Shown here piece after piece: positions 12,731 through 16,493 of a DNA stretch of 16,493 bases. Positions within the stretch are counted from its first letter, which is position 1. Each line of letters begins with the position of its first letter. Origin of the DNA: Ruminococcus sp. (lineage in GTDB: Bacteria; Bacillota; Clostridia; Oscillospirales; Ruminococcaceae). Location of the stretch: assembly GCA_017961625.1 (NCBI GenBank), contig JAGCWY010000148.1:1-16493 (forward strand), written 5' to 3'. A model generated the notes under the pieces. That model did no database searches, was not told the origin of the DNA, and saw only the letters and a list, made by a program, of their open reading frames with translations. Made by a program: the position numbers and the translations under genes.

Positions 12731-12829
12731 ATGATTGCAGATCCGAAGCTTATTGCACTTTGCTGCGATTATCTGTTATGCCTCGAAAACAGCAGGATAA
12801 AGTATATACTGGAGGTACAAGATGAATGA
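12731..12829 (+). CDS. Possible 32-aa open frame overlapping the AraC start
   Basis: A frame from ATG 12731 runs 32 codons and ends TGA 12827-12829, overlapping the AraC-type start codon by eight bases. It reads MIADPKLIALCCDYLLCLE and then NSRIKYILEVQDE. No convincing ribosome site precedes it, though it starts only six bases after the lipoprotein stop and could be reached by re-initiation. It may be a coupling frame or chance. Confidence 0.25.
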   Translation: MIADPKLIALCCDYLLCLENSRIKYILEVQDE

Positions 12830-13643
12830 ATACTGGTTGTTTCCTGATATAAAGCTCATCTGCGGAGCAGATAAAACTTCTGCACAATATGGTATCAGTA
12901 TAACATACTGCATTAACGGCATAAGAGAGTATTGTATTGATGGGAGATACTTCTATCTTAAAGCCGGAAACTACATAATTCTGCGGAACGATAATTTCAT
13001 ATCCGCCGAATCGTCAGAGTTCAGTGCTGCAACGGTAATTATTGATGACAAAAACGCTTCGAATTCTGCTGACAATATACTTTTTGACATAAGTATCCTA
13101 ACGGACAAGCTTTATCAGCAAAGTCGGTATATATTTACCGCAAATGAGGATATATCAAGGATATTTACGGAAATCTGCACTAATTGCTGCACATACGATA
13201 CGTCCATGCTCAGGATAAAAACTATCGAGGCTCTTATGCTTATCTCAAACTATATTGAAACTACTACAAGCGATAACTACAGTAAGATAAAGCTCGCCGG
13301 TGAGCTTATATGCAGTAATATAAGCTCCCATTTTACCATTTCTCAGCTCTCTGACTTCTTTGAACTGAATCCAACCACACTAAAAAATGCATTCAAGCAG
13401 TATCACGGCTGCCCTGTTTATTCGTATGTAAAAAACAGAAAGATGTTCCGCGCCGCAGAGCTTTTGAGCACTTCTGATATGCGTATAATTGATATTGCAG
13501 AGGAAGTCGGATACTGCAACGCAAGCAAGTTTTCAAGCGCGTTCCGTGAAGTGATAGGAAAAAATCCGAAGCATTACCAAACGGAGCATAAAAAGCTCCG
13601 TGCTCAGCAAATCCACTTTATACCCGAGAATTTCGCATATTAG
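12822..13643 (+). CDS. AraC-family transcriptional regulator
   Basis: This 273-residue regulator has an N-terminal cupin-like sensing domain (about 1-120; GISITYCINGIREYCIDGRYFYLKAGNYIILR is the typical strand pattern) and a C-terminal double helix-turn-helix (about 165-262). The second helix-turn-helix is clear: RIIDIAEEVGYCNASKFSSAFREVIGKNPKHY. GGAGGT lies 6-11 bases upstream of ATG 12822. It follows the lipoprotein gene closely and may regulate it or the metal ATPase genes downstream. The ligand is unknown. Confidence 0.9.
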   Translation: MNEYWLFPDIKLICGADKTSAQYGISITYCINGIREYCIDGRYFYLKAGNYIILRNDNFISAESSEFSAATVIIDDKNASNSADNILFDISILTDKLYQQSRYIFTANEDISRIFTEICTNCCTYDTSMLRIKTIEALMLISNYIETTTSDNYSKIKLAGELICSNISSHFTISQLSDFFELNPTTLKNAFKQYHGCPVYSYVKNRKMFRAAELLSTSDMRIIDIAEEVGYCNASKFSSAFREVIGKNPKHYQTEHKKLRAQQIHFIPENFAY

Positions 13644-13719
13644 TATCATATACCTATTTTTTCTTTTCGGAGCAGAAAGTCGCTTTATTATATGGTATCA
13701 TAATATCAGAGGTGATCTT

Positions 13720-14016
13720 ATGAAATTCAACGATATCCCATGGAAAAAAATAGGTCTGTTTGCAGGCGGAGTCCTTTTCGGCACGGCTGGTATAAGAGTG
13801 CTTTCAAGTAAAGACGCAAAAAAATGCTACACACAGGCAACAGCAGCCGTGCTTCGCGCTAAGTCAGATGTTATGGCTACGGCTTCAAAGGTCCGTGAGA
13901 ACTGCGACGATATACTCGCCGATGCAAAGGAGATAAACGAGCATAGAGCCGTTGAGGAAGAAGCTGCCATTATCGCAGATGAGTGTGAAGAAATAGCTGA
14001 TACAAGCGAAGAATAA
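13720..14016 (+). CDS. DUF6110-like small membrane-anchored protein, partner of the metal ATPase
   Basis: This 98-residue protein starts at ATG 13720 behind AGAGGTGAT; a longer frame from 13600 would run through the end of the AraC-type gene and has no ribosome site. Residues 1-30 read KFNDIPWKKIGLFAGGVLFGTAGIRVLSSKDAKKCYTQ, one short hydrophobic span followed by a basic patch. A helical, Ala-rich and then acidic tail (EEEAAIIADECEEIADTSEE) completes it. This pattern matches the DUF6110 family, which I recall as a frequent neighbour of P1B-type metal ATPases in Firmicutes. It may assist assembly of the pump or deliver metal; no catalytic motif is visible. Confidence 0.7.
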   Translation: MKFNDIPWKKIGLFAGGVLFGTAGIRVLSSKDAKKCYTQATAAVLRAKSDVMATASKVRENCDDILADAKEINEHRAVEEEAAIIADECEEIADTSEE

Positions 14017-14061
14017 AACGAAACAGACCGATAAGTTGGCTTCTGTTGGCAAAAAAGCGGG

Positions 14062-14140
14062 TTACCGAGTCTAAAACTATAGGCTCGGTAATTTTATGCC
14101 ACAAACCGCCTGAGGGGTGCTCCCCTCCGAACTGTTTTTT
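14062..14140 (+). promoter_or_regulatory. Structured intergenic RNA between the DUF6110-like gene and the P-type ATPase
   Basis: Two stems lie in the 139-base gap. TTACCGAG (14062-14069) pairs with CTCGGTAA (14084-14091) and is followed by TTTTATG. GAGGGG (14112-14117) pairs with CCCCTC (14122-14127) around a TGCT loop, with six T residues at 14135-14140. GCGGGTT near 14057 could also close the first stem by pairing with AACCGC near 14104. A further weak pair AACAGA/TCTGTT lies upstream. It may be a partial terminator or a metal-responsive leader; it fits no riboswitch consensus I can recall. Confidence 0.5.
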
Positions 14141-14155
14141 ATAGGAGGACATAAT

Positions 14156-16225
14156 ATGAAATGCAGGATACTTCACGAAACAAAAGGGCGTATGCGAGTG
14201 CGCTTCTGCATAAAGCGAATGACTGTAAAACAGGCAGATATCGTCGAATATGCCCTGTCTGCCGTAGTAGGAGTAACGAGAGTTCAGGTATTTGACCGCA
14301 CCTGCGATGTTGTCATTGCATACACCTGTGGCAGGGATAAGATTGTACAGACGCTTTCATTCTTCTCTTTCAACGATGAGAAGAATATATCTCTTGTGCC
14401 TGACCAGACAGGCAGAAAACTGAATAAGCAGTATGAAGAAAAGCTGGCAGCTGTTGTGATAAGAAGATGTATCAATAAGCTGATACTGCCGCATCCCATA
14501 CGCAAAATAGCGGCTTTTATCAAAGCCTCAAGGTACATACTCCGCGGACTGAAATGCCTACTGAAGGGAAAGCTTGAAGTTTCCGTCCTTGACGCGACAG
14601 CTATTGGAGTATCACTTCTCCGCGGCGATTTCAAGACCGCAGGCTCGGTCATGTTCCTGCTGAATGTTGGAGATATTCTCGACGAATGGACTCATAGAAA
14701 ATCTATTGATGACCTTGCACGTACCATGTCTCTAGGAGTAGAACAGGTGTGGACCAAAACTGACGACGGTCAGGAAGTTCTCATGTCAGTTAACAAGGTC
14801 AGCAAGGGCGATGTGATAGTTGTCAGAACAGGCTCTATGATATCTCTCGACGGCAAGGTCATATCGGGTGATGCTATGGTAAATCAGTCCTCAATGACAG
14901 GCGAATCCGTGCCTGTTCACAAAAGCGAAGGCGCTTACGTATACGCGGGTACAGTTGTGGAGGACGGCGAGTGTACTGTCAGCGTCGAGAATACCGCAGG
15001 TGGCGGACGCTACGACCGTATCGTCAAGATGATAGAGGAGTCCGAGAAGCTGAAATCTTCCGCAGAGGACAAGGCTTCACATCTTGCGGACAAGCTTGTC
15101 CCGTGGAGTCTTGGCGGAACTCTTCTCACATGGCTGCTGACAAGAAACGCGGCAAAGGCTCTGTCCATACTTATGGTGGACTTCTCCTGTGCCCTCAAAC
15201 TTGCAATGCCTATATCAGTGCTGTCAGCCATGCGCGATTGCAGCCGCGCAGGAATAACCGTTAAAGGCGGACGTTTCCTTGAAGCTGTTGCGGAAGCCGA
15301 TACAGTTGTTTTTGACAAGACCGGAACTCTTACTCATTCAAGTCCGCGAGTTGCTCAGATCATAACATTCGGAGGACGCGATGAGGACAAAATGCTTCGG
15401 CTTGCTGCCTGCCTTGAAGAGCACTATCCCCACTCGATAGCCAATGCAGTTGTAGCTGCTGCGGCTGATAAAGGACTTGAGCATGAAGAGTTCCACTCAA
15501 AGGTCGAGTATGTTGTGGCACACGGTATTTCAAGTATGGTAGAAAATGAGCGTGTACTCATTGGAAGTCACCATTTCATCATTGAGGACGAGGGCTGTAC
15601 TCCACCTGATGATCGTATTTTCAGACATTTGCCCAAGGAATATTCACACCTGTATCTCGCCATAGGCGGAGAAGTTTCAGCCGTAATATGTATTGAAGAT
15701 CCACTCCGTGAGGAAGCTGTCGATGTGGTGAAGAAGCTCCACGAATACGGCATATCTCGAGTTGTAATGATGACGGGAGACAATGAGCGCACAGCAAAGT
15801 CGGTCGCTGAAAAAGTAGGCGTTGATGAATATCACGCTGGGGTTCTTCCCGAAGATAAAGCTGCATTCATACGTGCCGAGCATGATGCAGGGCGTAAGGT
15901 GGTAATGATAGGTGACGGCGTTAACGATTCTCCTGCGCTGAGTGAGGCCGATGCAGGCATAGCAATAAGTACTGGAGCTGCCATTGCACGTGAGATAGCA
16001 GATATTACTATTTCTGCGAACAACCTGTATGCACTTGTGGAACTTAAACGCATGAGCAATGCGCTTATGTCTCGTATTGGCTGGAATTACAGGAAAATTA
16101 TCGGTTTCAATGGCGGACTTATCGGACTTGGTGCGCTCGGCGTGCTTCCGCCTGCCACATCTGCGCTGTTGCATAACGCTTCAACACTTGCCATAGGACT
16201 ACGCAGTATGACGGAATTGAAATGA
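14156..16225 (+). CDS. P1B-type heavy-metal translocating ATPase with variant membrane motif
   Basis: This 689-residue P-type ATPase moves metal ions across the membrane using ATP. Residues 1-75 form an HMA2-like domain (ETKGRMRVRF) without a CxxC site. The actuator loop TGES is at 248-251, the phosphorylation site DKTGT starts at Asp387, the nucleotide-domain motif reads EEHYPHSIANAV, and the hinge GDGVNDSPAL starts at 586. The transmembrane metal motif, normally CPC/CPx, is DFSCALKLAMP (342-352): Cys345 stays while Cys-Pro before it is Phe-Ser. The hydrophobic N-terminal spans are few and short. AGGAGGA lies 7-13 bases upstream of ATG 14156; an in-frame ATG at 14117 lies within the hairpin region. 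The ion is unknown, and the variant motif hints at a selectivity other than Cu or Zn/Cd. Confidence 0.9.
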   Translation: MKCRILHETKGRMRVRFCIKRMTVKQADIVEYALSAVVGVTRVQVFDRTCDVVIAYTCGRDKIVQTLSFFSFNDEKNISLVPDQTGRKLNKQYEEKLAAVVIRRCINKLILPHPIRKIAAFIKASRYILRGLKCLLKGKLEVSVLDATAIGVSLLRGDFKTAGSVMFLLNVGDILDEWTHRKSIDDLARTMSLGVEQVWTKTDDGQEVLMSVNKVSKGDVIVVRTGSMISLDGKVISGDAMVNQSSMTGESVPVHKSEGAYVYAGTVVEDGECTVSVENTAGGGRYDRIVKMIEESEKLKSSAEDKASHLADKLVPWSLGGTLLTWLLTRNAAKALSILMVDFSCALKLAMPISVLSAMRDCSRAGITVKGGRFLEAVAEADTVVFDKTGTLTHSSPRVAQIITFGGRDEDKMLRLAACLEEHYPHSIANAVVAAAADKGLEHEEFHSKVEYVVAHGISSMVENERVLIGSHHFIIEDEGCTPPDDRIFRHLPKEYSHLYLAIGGEVSAVICIEDPLREEAVDVVKKLHEYGISRVVMMTGDNERTAKSVAEKVGVDEYHAGVLPEDKAAFIRAEHDAGRKVVMIGDGVNDSPALSEADAGIAISTGAAIAREIADITISANNLYALVELKRMSNALMSRIGWNYRKIIGFNGGLIGLGALGVLPPATSALLHNASTLAIGLRSMTELK

Positions 16226-16329
16226 ATCAGAATACTTAGATATAATCCCGTTATTTTACACAATAGTGGAGTTTATCTGTCCGTGGACATTATTTTGGAC
16301 TTTTTAATAAAAATATACCTGCGGTTTAC

Positions 16330-16358
16330 TTGTTTTTTCAGAAATCGTATGTTATAAT
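16330..16358 (+). promoter_or_regulatory. Promoter of the gene at the right edge
   Basis: TTGTTT (16330-16335) and TATAAT (16353-16358) are separated by 17 bases. The 104 bases between the ATPase stop and this promoter hold only a weak GTCC/GGAC hairpin (16279-16300) followed by five T residues, a possible terminator. Confidence 0.6.
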
Positions 16359-16381
16359 ACAGGTAAAGTCAGAACAGGAAC

Positions 16382-16395
16382 GGTCGTGAGCGACC
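16382..16395 (+). other. Small leader hairpin
   Basis: GGTCG pairs with CGACC around a TGAG loop, about 15 bases after the expected transcription start and 37 bases before the next start codon. It may stabilise the 5' end of the message. Confidence 0.4.
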
Positions 16396-16432
16396 TCTGT
16401 AACAAGAATAATTACGAAAGGAGTTAACCGAA

Positions 16433-16493
16433 ATGAGACAGTTTACTATGGTATATCTGTATAGCGAACACTATGAAGAAAGTTTCTATCACG
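16433..16493 (+). CDS. 5' end of an unidentified gene (cut by window edge)
   Basis: ATG 16433 follows GAAAGGAG (about 16416-16423) and a clear promoter. Only 20 residues are visible: MRQFTMVYLYSEHYEESFYH. There is no signal peptide. The stretch is rich in Tyr and His but too short to place in a family. Confidence 0.6.
   Translation, partial: MRQFTMVYLYSEHYEESFYH

Noticed and set aside
14971..15264. 97-codon frame inside the P-type ATPase
   Set aside because: It overlaps essential ATPase sequence in another frame, with an Arg-rich unlikely composition.
1..16493. CRISPR array, tRNA or rRNA genes, prophage or integron
   Set aside because: I saw no regularly spaced repeats, cloverleaf patterns, rRNA motifs, integrase or phage structural genes.

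Overview
The window reads as one-directional (+ strand) chromosomal DNA of an anaerobic Clostridia-type Firmicute. Moderate-to-low GC, strong GGAGG-type ribosome binding sites, sigma-A promoters with 17-base spacers, and a protein mix of DtxR, ZIP, COG3315 methyltransferase and DUF6110/P-type ATPase all fit a gut or rumen Ruminococcus-like member of the Oscillospiraceae. The genus is an inference from style, not from a marker gene.

Region 1 (1-7365) is the main point of interest: a compact nitrogenase-like system. A LysR-type regulator (421-1341) precedes an operon of NifD-like (1494-3095), NifK-like (3098-4441), NifX-like (4454-4825), NifB-like radical SAM (4801-5676), NifH (5834-6688) and a small DUF1858 protein with a CLGCP motif (6700-6921). 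The D/K pair keeps all six P-cluster-type cysteines and the cofactor-ligating cysteine. It has lost residues that nitrogenase needs for N2 and homocitrate (Gln191, His195, Arg96 and Arg359 by my alignment). There is no NifE/N or NifV here. It is therefore most likely a non-N2-fixing reductase with a NifB-derived Fe-S-carbide cofactor, in the broad group that includes methylthio-alkane reductase. The substrate is unknown.

The same region carries a regulatory signature. Three transcription units (the lysR leader, the nif-like operon, and a unit after it) start with matching modules: TTGGACA, 17 bases, TATAAT, then AAAGGAGC exactly 15 bases ahead of an ATG. Two of them open with homologous short leader peptides (221-307 and 7029-7097) that share R-S-x-x-x-x-T-[DE]-R-M at identical positions, followed by conserved GGACGATGTT and CTCCTAAAAA RNA blocks. 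In the lysR leader this is followed by a 13-bp GUAA-capped hairpin just before the gene. This looks like an uncharacterised leader-peptide attenuation system, possibly sensing methionine/cysteine supply.

Region 2 (7366-11740) is a putative metal-linked operon: a short DtxR-family regulator, a deletion-fused remnant of an ABC ATPase and FtsX-type permease pair, a COG3315-type methyltransferase, a ZIP metal transporter, an isoprenylcysteine-methyltransferase-like membrane protein, and a fusion of two class I methyltransferase domains. That gives four methyltransferase domains in one unit.

Region 3 (11741-16493) holds a lipoprotein of unknown function, an AraC-type regulator, a DUF6110 protein with a P1B-type metal ATPase that has a variant membrane motif, and the start of one more gene. 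Structured intergenic sequences lie in front of the lipoprotein and the ATPase. I found no rRNA, tRNA, CRISPR array or insertion sequence.
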